From assembly GCA_902470345.1 (NCBI GenBank), contig CABRGB010000015.1, positions 1 through 35,423 on the forward strand: a DNA stretch of 35,423 bases, written 5' to 3'. Shown in pieces: positions 1 through 8,300 of this stretch. The notes under the pieces are model-generated. The model was not told the DNA's origin. It worked only from the letters and a program-made list of their open reading frames with translations, and ran no database searches. Both the position numbers and the translations under genes were made by a program. Each line of letters begins with the position of its first letter. The stretch's first letter is position 1. The stretch is from an uncultured Collinsella sp. Lineage in GTDB: Bacteria; Actinomycetota; Coriobacteriia; Coriobacteriales; Coriobacteriaceae.

Positions 1-32
1 CATCAGACGGAGCCGGGCCTTAGTTGTGCGGA

Positions 33-73
33 AAAACCACCACAAAGGTGCCTGTCCCCTTTGTGGTGGTTTT
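33..73 (-). terminator. Perfect hairpin, likely terminator of the GntR gene
   Basis: Arms at 33-48 and 58-73 are perfectly complementary (16 bp) around a 9-nt loop. On the minus strand the hairpin is followed by a run of five T, and it lies just past the GntR stop, so intrinsic termination is likely. The centre (CAAAGG...CCTTTG around GGACAG) resembles the palindrome at 33257-33291, so it may also be a dispersed repeat used as a terminator. Confidence 0.7.
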
Positions 74-79
74 GGCAGG

Positions 80-781
80 TTAGCGGAGCTTGCTGGTCTC
101 GAAGTACTTGGGATATTGGTCCAGGACCTCGGTCTGGTTGCGGAACATCATATGCAGGTGCTTGCTGACCAAAAAGCTCGCCTCGATGGGGTCGCGGCCG
201 GCGATGGCGCGGCGGATTTGCTTGTGCTCGTTAACAATCTCCTGATTATCGAGCGTCTGCGTGGCGGCGCGCAGCCAGCGGAAGCGCTCCAGGTCGGCAT
301 TGGTCTCTTCGAGCCACGACCACACGGTGCTGCGGCACGCGATGCTAAAGATCATGCGGTGCATGAGGTTGTCGCTTAAAAAGAAGCCGATGCGATCCTC
401 CTCGGCCATGGTCTTTTCCTGCAGCGCGATGGCTCGGTCGAGCTGCTCGATGCCTGCCGAGGTGGCACGGGCGCAGCACTCCACAATCACCTGCTTTTCC
501 AGGTGCTCGCGAATATAGCAGGCGCTTTCGGCAAGGGTGAGGTTGATGGGTGAGACATAGGTGCCGCTTTGGGGCACGGTACGCACCAGGCCCTCTTGCG
601 CCAGACGCACCAGCGCCTCGCGCACAGGGGTGCGCCCCATATCCAGGTCGTCGCAAAGCTGCTTGACGCCCAACTTTTCGCCCGGCTTGTAGTCCAGGTA
701 GACGATTTTGCGTCGAATGGTGTGGTAGGACTGATCCTGTAGGCTCATTTCCTGCTCGCCGACGTGCATCGATTCTTCCAT
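80..781 (-). CDS. GntR-family transcriptional regulator, FCD type
   Basis: A 233-residue regulator of the FadR-like GntR subfamily. Residues about 15-75 form the winged helix-turn-helix, with the typical PGEKL stretch and RTPVREAL recognition helix. Residues about 95-215 form an all-helical FCD ligand domain, with histidines near LMHRMIF and VSKHLHMMF in places where the family often binds metal or a carboxylate. The ATG at 781 has a GAGG ribosome site and the length is normal. It is transcribed away from the YeiH-type gene across a 193-bp gap. Divergent GntR/FCD genes often control their neighbour, so it may regulate that transporter; this is inference. The ligand cannot be read from the sequence. 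Confidence 0.9.
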   Translation of the reverse strand: MEESMHVGEQEMSLQDQSYHTIRRKIVYLDYKPGEKLGVKQLCDDLDMGRTPVREALVRLAQEGLVRTVPQSGTYVSPINLTLAESACYIREHLEKQVIVECCARATSAGIEQLDRAIALQEKTMAEEDRIGFFLSDNLMHRMIFSIACRSTVWSWLEETNADLERFRWLRAATQTLDNQEIVNEHKQIRRAIAGRDPIEASFLVSKHLHMMFRNQTEVLDQYPKYFETSKLR

Positions 782-974
782 AGTGCCTCACAACCGTTCT
801 ATCACACTCATATATCAGCTGTTAATTATGCCGCGAATCAGCTTTCCGCGGTGGGTAATTCGGCTGCCGTCCGAGAACTATTGCGGCATCTTAGCCTTTG
901 TTTGCGCAGGGCTGTGCTCAATATTGCCGTATCATAAGCCGTCGCAAACGTGAAATAGAAAGAAGGAATCCCAT

Positions 975-2009
975 ATGCAACTGGCGAATATCGTACGCGA
1001 GCGCTGGAAGGGCGTCTTGTTCTGCCTGATCGTCGCCATCCCCGCGACGTTGCTCGGCAAACAGGTTGAGGTGGTCGGCGGGCCGGTGTTTGCCATCCTC
1101 TTTGGCATGGTCCTGGCGCTCGTCTTTCCCAAGAATCGTCGCGAACAGCTCGCCGCCGGTGTCACCTATACGTCTAAAAAAGTCTTGCAGTACGCGGTAA
1201 TCTTGCTTGGCTTTGGCATGAACCTCTCGCAGATTCTGTCCAAAGGCGCTCAGTCGCTGCCGATTATCGTGGCGACGATCTCGACTTCGCTTGTCATCGC
1301 CTTCGTGCTCTGCCGCGTTATGAACGTGCCGGGCAAGATCGCGACGCTTGTGGGTGTGGGTTCGTCGATTTGCGGCGGTTCTGCCATCGCCGCGACCGCA
1401 CCCGTCATCGACGCCGACGATCGCGAGATTGCCCAGGCTATTTCGGTCATCTTCCTGTTTAACGTTATCGCGGCGCTCGTGTTTCCGACGCTCGGCGGCA
1501 TGCTCGGGCTGACCAACGAGGGCTTTGGCCTGTTTGCCGGCACCGCCATCAACGACACCTCGTCGGTAACGGCTGCGGCGAGCGCCTGGGACAGCATGCA
1601 TCCCGGCGCCAATGTGCTCGAAAGCGCCACGGTGGTCAAGCTCACCAGGACGCTGGCCATTATTCCCATTACGTTGGTTCTCGCATGCTGGCAGATGCAT
1701 CTGGCACGCAAGGCCGGCGGCGATGCCAAAAGCACGTTCTCGCTTAAACGCGCGTTTCCCATGTTCGTGCTGTTCTTTGTGCTGGCGAGCGTAATTACCA
1801 CGGTGCTTCAGCTTCCTGCATCCATTACGGCACCCATCAAGGAACTGTCGAAGTTCTTTATCGTGATGGCCATGGCGGCTATTGGCTTTAATACCGATAT
1901 CGTCGAGCTGGTCAAAAAGGGTGGCAAGCCCATCGCATTGGGCTTTTGCTGCTGGATTGGCATTGCGTGCATGAGTTTGGGAATGCAGCACGTGCTGGGA
2001 ATCTGGTAG
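975..2009 (+). CDS. YeiH/UPF0324 family membrane protein, putative sulfate exporter
   Basis: A 344-residue polytopic membrane protein of the YeiH/UPF0324 family, often annotated as a putative sulfate exporter. About ten hydrophobic segments are visible. The family-typical stretch SSICGGSAIAATAPVI follows the segment near residue 120, and a second conserved block, AGTAINDTSSVTAAAS, lies near 190. An AAGGA ribosome site precedes the ATG at 975. The substrate is uncertain for most members: sulfate, sulfite and taurine-derived sulfur have been suggested in the family. The divergent GntR gene is a candidate regulator. Length and motifs look intact. Confidence 0.88.
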   Translation: MQLANIVRERWKGVLFCLIVAIPATLLGKQVEVVGGPVFAILFGMVLALVFPKNRREQLAAGVTYTSKKVLQYAVILLGFGMNLSQILSKGAQSLPIIVATISTSLVIAFVLCRVMNVPGKIATLVGVGSSICGGSAIAATAPVIDADDREIAQAISVIFLFNVIAALVFPTLGGMLGLTNEGFGLFAGTAINDTSSVTAAASAWDSMHPGANVLESATVVKLTRTLAIIPITLVLACWQMHLARKAGGDAKSTFSLKRAFPMFVLFFVLASVITTVLQLPASITAPIKELSKFFIVMAMAAIGFNTDIVELVKKGGKPIALGFCCWIGIACMSLGMQHVLGIW

Positions 2010-2061
2010 AGAAGTAGCTTATTTGCGTGCTGCGTGCTGGCGAGCGCATCCTCGCGGTGGA

Positions 2062-2126
2062 GCGATAGGAGCTCTTGCGGGTATGGCTTGTCCGCAGGTT
2101 GATAGGTCCCGAAGAGCTCTTATCGC
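2062..2126 (+). repeat. Long imperfect hairpin downstream of the YeiH-type gene
   Basis: Arms 2062-2076 and 2112-2126 pair over 15 positions, with one G-U pair in RNA, and enclose a smaller hairpin (GCGG...CCGC). A third short stem (CCCCGC at 2126-2131 with GCGGGG at 2144-2149) follows. There is no T-run, so it is not a simple intrinsic terminator. It lies in the 265-bp gap before the Fis-type regulator and could be part of that gene's leader. Confidence 0.55.
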
Positions 2127-2274
2127 CCCGCCAGGATGGCGATGCGGGGCAACTCATATACTCGCAGGACGGCGTCTTCTGCCCTATAGTGTTTGGTGAG
2201 CAATATCGTTCAATTTTGAAACACTCGGTCGTGCGACCGTCGGTGGCGGCGTGGCACCGAGGACGGGGCGCAAT

Positions 2275-3492
2275 ATGAACAGTAACGCCAAGCTACAAAT
2301 CTTGATCGAGGCCTTGGCTGCTGCCGGGGTCTCGGCGTTGGCAATCGATGGGCATGGACACGTGGCGATTTCGACCATGGACGATGTCGCGCTCGAGCAA
2401 GATGTCGCGGCATTTGTCGCCGAGCGCCTGGGGCGCGTGGGCAACGGCACGCGCCTGGTGATGGGGCATGCGGGAGGGCGCTTGAGCCTCACGGTGCGTC
2501 CGGTCGCCAAGGAATACGGCGCGCTGTGGGTGGTCGTGGTCCGCGAGGTGCACGGTGTGGCGGCGCACGCGGGTATTGAGTGGCTTAACGCAGATGAGGT
2601 CGAGGCGCGCTACGAGGCAAGCGCGTACGGCATTGTCGAGGGTGCCGCTGCGGTCGCTGGCCCCGTCTGCGAAAGCTATGCCCGCGGTGTGCCCCTCATG
2701 TTGGAGGGCGAACTGGGTGCTGGCCAGTCAGAGATTGCAAAACGCCTCTATCTGGATGGGCCTTATGCTGACGAACCCTTTGTGTCCGTGGTACTTGACG
2801 AGCTCACAGATCGCGGCTGGCGCCATCTACTCAAAAGCTCGGAATCGCCGCTGTTCCAGGCAAGGCTGACCCTTTGTATTGGCGGCTGGCATGCACTTTC
2901 GCCGCAGCGTCTGCGCGAGCTTGTCTCTACGATGACCGACACGGCGCTGGCCGCGCGTTGCCATGTGGTTCTGACGGCAAACGATATGCCGGGCGGTGGC
3001 GAAAGCGATCAGGCCGCTTTTGTAACCGAGCGCTTGGCGTGTGCAGTAAGTATGGCGCCTGCGATTGCCGAGCAGGGTGGCGCATCGAAAAAGGTTGCGC
3101 AGTATTTGACATATCTGTCAGATGTCTTTGGAACTGCCGCTCCGAGTATGTCCGAGGAGGCTGCCTCGACGTTCAACGGCTATCGCTGGCCACGCAACTA
3201 TCTGCAGCTTCGCGAGGTCTCGGAACGACTCTATATATTAGTAGGGTCGGGTGTGGCGGAGCGCGCGGTGGCAGAGGAGGTGCTCGCCCAGGAGGACGTC
3301 ATCAAAACCGCAACCTTTGGCGCTCCGACGCTCGACAGCGACCTGTATATCCTGCGTCCACTGGCCGATACCGAACGGGACATCGCGCGGCTGGTCGTAG
3401 GCCACCTTCAGGGCAACCGGACCCGCGCTGCCGAGGTGCTGGGGATAAGCCGCACGACCCTGTGGCGCTTGCTGAAGGACGACGACCGCTGA
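2275..3492 (+). CDS. Fis-type HTH regulator with a degenerate AAA+ (sigma-54 activator-like) domain
   Basis: A 405-residue protein. Its end (NRTRAAEVLGISRTTLWRLL) is a clear Fis-type helix-turn-helix like those closing sigma-54 enhancer-binding proteins. The middle resembles an AAA+ module, with a Walker A-like segment at residues 145-152 (GELGAGQS). Glutamine replaces the essential lysine, and no GAFTGA loop is visible. The N-terminal ~130 residues look like a sensory domain I cannot name. I infer that it descends from a sigma-54 activator but no longer hydrolyses ATP or contacts sigma-54, and acts as an ordinary DNA-binding regulator. The ATG at 2275 is preferred; an in-frame GTG at 2251 adds eight residues. 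Confidence 0.72.
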   Translation: MNSNAKLQILIEALAAAGVSALAIDGHGHVAISTMDDVALEQDVAAFVAERLGRVGNGTRLVMGHAGGRLSLTVRPVAKEYGALWVVVVREVHGVAAHAGIEWLNADEVEARYEASAYGIVEGAAAVAGPVCESYARGVPLMLEGELGAGQSEIAKRLYLDGPYADEPFVSVVLDELTDRGWRHLLKSSESPLFQARLTLCIGGWHALSPQRLRELVSTMTDTALAARCHVVLTANDMPGGGESDQAAFVTERLACAVSMAPAIAEQGGASKKVAQYLTYLSDVFGTAAPSMSEEAASTFNGYRWPRNYLQLREVSERLYILVGSGVAERAVAEEVLAQEDVIKTATFGAPTLDSDLYILRPLADTERDIARLVVGHLQGNRTRAAEVLGISRTTLWRLLKDDDR

Positions 3493-3576
3493 GCGAGGCG
3501 CCCGTGACCGCGTGCGGCGCGTGTGCTACAGTCCAAAGCAGTAATGTTTCGATTGCGTTACAGCGTGCGGGGGCGT

Positions 3577-4161
3577 ATGGCGGAGACTTCAAAACCAAAC
3601 CGGAATAGACGAAGCGCGGCTCCAGTTAACCGCCGCACGACGTCCCGGACGTGGGGCAAGCACGCGTCGGGGTTCGACGGTTCGTTCAAACGCACCAAAT
3701 ACGGCTATCCTTCGACAAGCGCTCGCTTGGCTATGCAGGCCGAGTCGACGCTGTGGGGGCGCAAGCGCGTGGTGGGCTCTAAGCTCAAGCACGACGGAAC
3801 GCTGGGCTATATCAGCCGCGGTGCGGCTCGCCGCAGTGGGCTCAATCCCGCTGGGTGGCATCGCTATGTGCCGATTGCAGTCGTTGTTGCGGTGGTTGTG
3901 ATCGCACTTGCCGCACTCGGCTACGCTGGCGGCGGCGTCGACCTGAGTGCGATGTTCAAGTCTGCTGAGCTCGCGCATGCCGGCACGGAGCTTGTCGAGG
4001 GCGCTCAGGCCCAGACGGGCGTGGCGCCTCAGCGCGGTATTGTTGCCGCTGCCGCAACGATCGCCGACGCCCAAAAGGGCGAGGATGCGGACAGCGAGGA
4101 TAGCGAAACCGGTGCAAACGGCGCGGGTTCGCAGGTCACGCCCGTGACACAAGGCCAATAA
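3577..4161 (+). CDS. Hypothetical single-pass membrane protein
   Basis: I do not recognise this family. The 194-residue product has a very basic N-terminal half rich in Arg, Lys and Ser. One strong transmembrane segment lies near residues 90-112 (VPIAVVVAVVVIALAALGY), followed by an Ala-rich, acidic, Gln/Thr-ending tail of about 80 residues. By the positive-inside rule the basic half would be cytoplasmic and the tail outside. The start at 3577 (MAETSKP) is chosen because upstream codons in frame lack this composition; no strong ribosome site is visible. It follows the Fis-type regulator by 84 bp and precedes the sortase cluster. Confidence 0.6.
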   Translation: MAETSKPNRNRRSAAPVNRRTTSRTWGKHASGFDGSFKRTKYGYPSTSARLAMQAESTLWGRKRVVGSKLKHDGTLGYISRGAARRSGLNPAGWHRYVPIAVVVAVVVIALAALGYAGGGVDLSAMFKSAELAHAGTELVEGAQAQTGVAPQRGIVAAAATIADAQKGEDADSEDSETGANGAGSQVTPVTQGQ

Positions 4162-4244
4162 GTCACAGAACCATCACACTAAGTCGCCGTTTGGGGCCAA
4201 TGAGTGAGCAAAAAAGCAGCAATGTTGTTTCATATAGAACTCAT

Positions 4245-4274
4245 TAGTCACAATTTACAAAAAAGGGCTACACT
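4245..4274 (+). promoter_or_regulatory. Candidate promoter of the SPATG surface protein
   Basis: TAGTCA at 4245 and TACACT at 4269 are separated by 18 bp and resemble -35 and -10 boxes. An inverted pair AATGAGT (4199) / ACTCATT (4239) lies just upstream and could be an operator. These are weak matches read by eye. Confidence 0.3.
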
Positions 4275-4321
4275 ACTAGGCACTTAAAAGTCCACAAGCT
4301 GCAAGTTGAGGAGTACCTAAC

Positions 4322-4885
4322 ATGAAGAAGAGATTCATGGCAGCACTGAGCGTTCTCGCTCTTGCCCTGGCTCTGCCCGTGGCTGCTTTCGCCGCCCCGA
4401 GCCCTGCCAACACCACCGCCACCGGCGCCAACAACGTGACCGCCAGCGTTAACAACGCTAACGTCAAGGTTGTTTCCACCACCAAGAACGCCGAGGGCAC
4501 CCCTGCCGGCGCCAACGTGGTCGCTTCCTTCGAGATCACCGAGACCGTCGAGGGTACCGTTTCTGAGTCCAACCCGCTGACCGTCACCTTCACCCTTGGC
4601 AAGGCCTACGCCAACGCCAAGGTTACCGTCTATGTCCAGCACAACGACGGTAGCAAGGAGACCCTGAACCTCACTGCCGACAACAACGGCAATGTTACCT
4701 TTAAGGTCACCAAGCTCTCCACCTACACCATCGTGGCTGAGAAGACCGCTGCTGGCGCTGCTACCACCGACAACGGTGCTAAGTCCCCGGCTACCGGTGT
4801 GAACACCACCGCTGTTGCCGCTGTGGCTGCTGTTGCCGCTGCTGGCGCTGCCTGCGCTTTTGTTGCTCTTCGCAAGAACAACTAG
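4322..4885 (+). CDS. Secreted, sortase-anchored surface protein with SPATG sorting signal
   Basis: A 187-residue wall protein. Residues 1-25 form a signal peptide ending AAFAAPS. The mature part is rich in Thr, Asn, Ala and Val and predicts mostly beta structure (for example VTFTLGKAYANAKVTVYVQ), like a small adhesin or stalk domain. The C-terminus is a full sorting signal: SPATG at residues 155-159, a hydrophobic Ala/Val stretch, and the tail LRKNN. SPATG is a known variant of LPXTG. A GAGGAG ribosome site precedes the ATG at 4322. The class B sortase starts 86 bp downstream, past a terminator, so this protein is its obvious candidate substrate. Codon usage is strongly biased to C-ending codons, which suggests high expression. 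Confidence 0.85.
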   Translation: MKKRFMAALSVLALALALPVAAFAAPSPANTTATGANNVTASVNNANVKVVSTTKNAEGTPAGANVVASFEITETVEGTVSESNPLTVTFTLGKAYANAKVTVYVQHNDGSKETLNLTADNNGNVTFKVTKLSTYTIVAEKTAAGAATTDNGAKSPATGVNTTAVAAVAAVAAAGAACAFVALRKNN

Positions 4886-4915
4886 CACACACACGGTTTC
4901 AACCGTAAGATTTGA

Positions 4916-4944
4916 GGACCCGTACTTGTGCGGGTCCTTTTTTT
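4916..4944 (+). terminator. Intrinsic terminator after the SPATG surface protein
   Basis: GGACCCG at 4916-4922 pairs with CGGGTCC at 4931-4937 and is followed by seven T. It separates a probably abundant surface-protein transcript from the sortase gene, or allows partial read-through into it. Confidence 0.9.
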
Positions 4945-4971
4945 GGCCGATTTACAGGGTAAGGGAACACC

Positions 4972-5790
4972 ATGGCACAGCAGCCGCAGGGCAAGCATAT
5001 GGAAGTTAAGCATATGGGCGACTCGGACAAAAAGCGTCGCGCCACGATACTCAAGGGCGTTTTCGTAGTGTTGTTGCTGGTCGCAGTCGGCTGCGGCGGC
5101 TACGTGCTCTATATGAATCATCTAGAGCAGCAGCGCGCCGAGGAGATGAGTGCAACAGGCAAGCCCGCCACGAAGGTCGAATCAAAGGGCAAGGAGCTGC
5201 CGGACAACCCCATCGACTTTGCACCGCTCATTCAAGAGAATGCCGATATCTATGCGTGGCTCTACATTCCGGGTGCGGATATCAACACGCCCTTGCTGCA
5301 GAGCACGACGGACGACCTGTTTTATCTGGACCACGACAAGGACGGCAAGTACGACCCCTACGGCACGGCGTTTAGTCAGATGGCAAACGCGCGCGACTTT
5401 AGCGATCCCGTCACCGTGATCTACGGCCATGTGAACGGCGGTGTGTTCCACAACTTGCATAACTTTGAGGACGCGGACTTCTTTAACGAGAACACCGAGT
5501 TCTATATCTACACGCCGGGTCATATTCTGAAGTACAAGATTGTCTCGGCCTATCAATATGACGACCGTCACATTCTCAACTCGTTTAACTTTGCCGATCC
5601 TGCCGTGCGCCAGGACTACTTTAATTCGGTCTGTAATCCGGACGCATTGCTCAAAAATGTACGTGACGGCGTGACACTTGATGCAGATAGTAAGATTGTG
5701 CAGTTGAGCACCTGCATGCTCGATAGCTCGCAGGGCAACTCGCGCTATATTGTGAGCGGTGTGTTAACAAGCGACCAGGAGACAAAATAG
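4972..5790 (+). CDS. Class B sortase
   Basis: A 272-residue transpeptidase that joins sorting-signal proteins to the cell wall or to one another. An N-terminal membrane anchor lies near residues 25-45 (GVFVVLLLVAVGCGGYVLY), followed by the sortase barrel. The catalytic triad is visible: His153 in VIYGHVNGG, Cys248 in VQLSTCML and Arg258 in NSRYIVSG. The longer His-to-Cys spacing and the DILNSF-type loop fit class B rather than class A. It sits between a SPATG surface protein and an LCP ligase whose start lies 2 bp after its stop. It may use the SPATG signal and perhaps the LANTG-type signal of the large protein at 25155-29241; that pairing is inference. Confidence 0.92.
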   Translation: MAQQPQGKHMEVKHMGDSDKKRRATILKGVFVVLLLVAVGCGGYVLYMNHLEQQRAEEMSATGKPATKVESKGKELPDNPIDFAPLIQENADIYAWLYIPGADINTPLLQSTTDDLFYLDHDKDGKYDPYGTAFSQMANARDFSDPVTVIYGHVNGGVFHNLHNFEDADFFNENTEFYIYTPGHILKYKIVSAYQYDDRHILNSFNFADPAVRQDYFNSVCNPDALLKNVRDGVTLDADSKIVQLSTCMLDSSQGNSRYIVSGVLTSDQETK

Positions 5791-5792
5791 TC

Positions 5793-7070
5793 ATGAACCC
5801 CCGTGGCAAGCACTTTATCGATGCGGTGGATCCCGACGAAAATCAAGTAAACAATTCCGAGCGGCAGGTTCAGGATGAGGCGGAGCCTGTCGAGCCCCAA
5901 TGGGAGACCAAAGGCACTCCGACGCCTCAACCTGACGAAAAATCCCAGAGCAAGGCCGAGGCCCCGTCCGACGCATCGGCAAAGACCGATGAAGCTGCGG
6001 CGCAGCCTGTTGATGAGGCAGAGTGGCCTTCGCTTGATGAGGCGGCACCTCAGCGTCGTCGACGCTCCAAAGAGTCGATTAAGCGCATCAAGCGCCGTCG
6101 CCGTATCCGCACGCTGCTGATCGTGCTGCTCGTGATTGGTGCGGTTGCTGCTGCGGGCTGGGGCTTTGTGAATCACAGTGTGAACCAAGGCAAAAAGAAG
6201 ATTGAGGAAAAGACCGAAAAGGTCATTAAGGCCAAGGGCGACACCATTACCTATAACGGGAAGAAGTATGCGCTCAACAAGCATATGGCCACGGTGGCGT
6301 TTATCGGCTTTGATGGCCGTAATAACGATGACGGCACCCAGAAGGGCCAGTCCGATACCGTGATGGTCGTAGCGCTTAATACTGACACGGGCGAGGCCCG
6401 CGGCATTATCATCCCGCGTGACAGTATGGTTGCCGTAGATACGTATTCCAACGGTTCGTTTGCCGGCCAGGTGACCGAGCAGCTGTGCTTGCAGTTTGCC
6501 TATGGCACCGATGGCGACAACTCATCGGCGCTGACGGCCGCCGCTGCCTCGCGCGTGCTCGATAACATTCCGGTCGACTATTACTACACGCTCAACATTG
6601 AGGGCGTAGCACCCATTAACGATTCTATCGGCGGCGTGACGCTGGTGCCTACGCAGACTGTGCCGGGCACGTCGGTTGTCGAGGGCCAGGAGACCACGCT
6701 GTTTGGTACAACGGCGGAAAAGTATGTGCAGTGGCGCGACACGACGAATCTGACGTCTTCGCTGGATCGTACAGCGCGCCAGGTGAGCTACGTGCAGGCG
6801 TTTGCATCGAAGGTGCTCAGCAGTGCCAAGAGCAACCCCGCCATGCTCATCAGCCTGTATCAGGCCATGGGCGACTATACGTGGACCAATTTGGGTCTCG
6901 ATGAGTTCAGCTATCTGGCGACCACGATGCTCGAGCACGGCCTGACTTCGTTTGATGTCGTGACGTTGCAGGGCACCATGCAGCAGGGCGACACCTTCGC
7001 CGAGTTCTATCTGGACCAGGACAACGTAAAGCAAACGGTCGTCGACACCTTCTACCACCCCGTAGACTAA
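5793..7070 (+). CDS. LytR-CpsA-Psr (LCP) family protein
   Basis: A 425-residue protein of the LCP family, which attaches wall polymers or glycans to peptidoglycan or proteins from undecaprenyl-phosphate carriers. Residues 1-100 are a long, acidic, Pro/Gln-rich cytoplasmic part. A basic patch precedes the membrane anchor near 108-128 (LLIVLLVIGAVAAAGWGF). The LCP domain starts near 165 (TVAFIGFDGRNN) and contains SDTVMVVAL and the IIIPRDS segment, whose Arg/Asp are typical lipid-phosphate contacts. The start lies 2 bp after the sortase stop, so the two are almost surely cotranscribed and probably coupled. In some actinobacteria an LCP protein glycosylates a sortase-displayed surface protein; a similar partnership here is plausible. 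Confidence 0.88.
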   Translation: MNPRGKHFIDAVDPDENQVNNSERQVQDEAEPVEPQWETKGTPTPQPDEKSQSKAEAPSDASAKTDEAAAQPVDEAEWPSLDEAAPQRRRRSKESIKRIKRRRRIRTLLIVLLVIGAVAAAGWGFVNHSVNQGKKKIEEKTEKVIKAKGDTITYNGKKYALNKHMATVAFIGFDGRNNDDGTQKGQSDTVMVVALNTDTGEARGIIIPRDSMVAVDTYSNGSFAGQVTEQLCLQFAYGTDGDNSSALTAAAASRVLDNIPVDYYYTLNIEGVAPINDSIGGVTLVPTQTVPGTSVVEGQETTLFGTTAEKYVQWRDTTNLTSSLDRTARQVSYVQAFASKVLSSAKSNPAMLISLYQAMGDYTWTNLGLDEFSYLATTMLEHGLTSFDVVTLQGTMQQGDTFAEFYLDQDNVKQTVVDTFYHPVD

Positions 7071-7086
7071 TTGGTTCCGCCGTTCG

Positions 7087-7614
7087 TTAGAACGGCGGAA
7101 CATACACCACGTTGTCGCGGCGCGGCTTTGCATCGGGGAGTGTGTCCTCGGCGTAGCCCAGAATGCAATTGCCTACACCGCGCAGACTTCCGTCGGCGGG
7201 CAGACCCCACTTGGCCAGCAGTTCCAGTCCCTCGGGTGAGTCAAAGACCTCGTGCGCGCGGTGGATCCAACACGAATCGACGCCCAGCGCATAGGCTGCG
7301 TTGAGCAGGTTGCCCATGGCGAGCGAGCCGTCTTCCAGGTGCGTGGGCACGCTGCGGTCGACGAGCACCACCACAACGGTCTTGGCGCCGTAGAAGGGAT
7401 CTCCCTCGCTGCCCATAACTTGGGCGTTGAGCTGCGAGAGACGCTCGACGGTTGCGGGGTCGGTGACGGCGACGAACGTGACCGGCTGGCGTCCCATGCC
7501 GCTCGGCGCGTACTGGCCGGCTTCGATAATGCGTGCGAGCTTCTCGGCCTCGACAGGGCGATCGCTGTATTTGCGGCAGCTGCGGCGGTGGATGAGCGCT
7601 TCGATGGTCTCCAT
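7087..7614 (-). CDS. Nitroreductase-family FMN oxidoreductase
   Basis: A 175-residue member of the nitroreductase fold, a dimeric FMN enzyme that reduces nitro compounds, quinones or similar substrates with NAD(P)H. The opening METIEALIHRRSCRKYSDRP carries the family's Arg-Arg-Ser flavin-phosphate motif. Further family segments are APSGMGRQP, LGVDSCWIHRA and LRGVGNCILGYA. The start at 7614 is set by an AGGAGGA ribosome site; an in-frame extension to 7707 has no such support and is not conserved-looking. It converges on the LCP gene with 16 bp between stops. The substrate cannot be told from the sequence. Confidence 0.9.
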   Translation of the reverse strand: METIEALIHRRSCRKYSDRPVEAEKLARIIEAGQYAPSGMGRQPVTFVAVTDPATVERLSQLNAQVMGSEGDPFYGAKTVVVVLVDRSVPTHLEDGSLAMGNLLNAAYALGVDSCWIHRAHEVFDSPEGLELLAKWGLPADGSLRGVGNCILGYAEDTLPDAKPRRDNVVYVPPF

Positions 7615-7905
7615 GGGTCCTCCTGACGTTGGTTTCGATGCCTCGTTCTTACCCGCCGAACCAAAACCGTAATCGCGCAGTCGGCCCCAAACAATGCAAG
7701 CTACCAAGTGGAGAAGTTGGTTTGCATAAAACTTCAGCCAGAATGTGACAAACCGGTGGGATGGTTAAACGTTTTATCCCGTCTACCCTGCGGTTTTTTA
7801 CCACTTGCCTAAATGATGCGCGCATAAGCTCTGATAAAGGTTTTACTAAAGGAGCACCAACGTTTATCAACGCGCCATGGTGGCGCCGGGCCAGGAGGTA
7901 ACATC

Positions 7906-8196
7906 ATGTTCCAGGCTGGAGATGTCGTCGAGACCGACTTCGAAGGATTTCTGAAGCTGCTGCGTTCCAAGACGCGCGCTTTCGTGTCGATCAACGATCA
8001 CGAGTACTACATCACGCACACCGATGGCTATTGGCGTGTCCAGGATTGCGAGGCCCTCAACGATAAGGGCCACTTTACTGACTGCTCCGAGCTGGTCAAC
8101 ACGGTCTGCGAGGTCGTCGAACTGCCGTGGATCTGCGGCAAGAGCCTGCACGACAGCTTCTCGGGCGCCACGGTCTACGAGGCCGTCGCTGCTTAA
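7906..8196 (+). CDS. Small conserved-looking protein of unknown function
   Basis: I do not recognise this 96-residue protein. A very strong AGGAGGT ribosome site and a following intrinsic terminator make it a convincing monocistronic gene. It has no signal peptide or membrane segment. It is acidic, with aromatic residues and four cysteines (DCEAL, TDCSELVNTVCE, WICGK) that could bind metal or be redox-active, though no standard zinc motif is evident. The 291-bp gap upstream is shared with the divergent nitroreductase and holds no other gene that I can support. Confidence 0.75.
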   Translation: MFQAGDVVETDFEGFLKLLRSKTRAFVSINDHEYYITHTDGYWRVQDCEALNDKGHFTDCSELVNTVCEVVELPWICGKSLHDSFSGATVYEAVAA

Positions 8197-8222
8197 CAGC
8201 CAACAATCGATATTCTCTCGCA

Positions 8223-8258
8223 ACCGCCGGCGCCGTCCCCGCGCCGGCGGTCTTTTTT
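8223..8258 (+). terminator. Intrinsic terminator of the 96-residue protein gene
   Basis: An 11-bp perfect GC-rich stem (8223-8233 with 8241-8251) around a 7-nt loop is followed by CTTTTTT. Confidence 0.93.
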
Positions 8259-8300
8259 GTCGATATGCTTATGTGGAGCCGATCATAAGCAACGAGCTTA

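Noticed and set aside
918..1991. A 357-codon minus-strand frame opposite the YeiH-type gene
   Set aside because: The plus strand encodes a clear membrane protein. The antisense product is Arg/His-rich without domain features.
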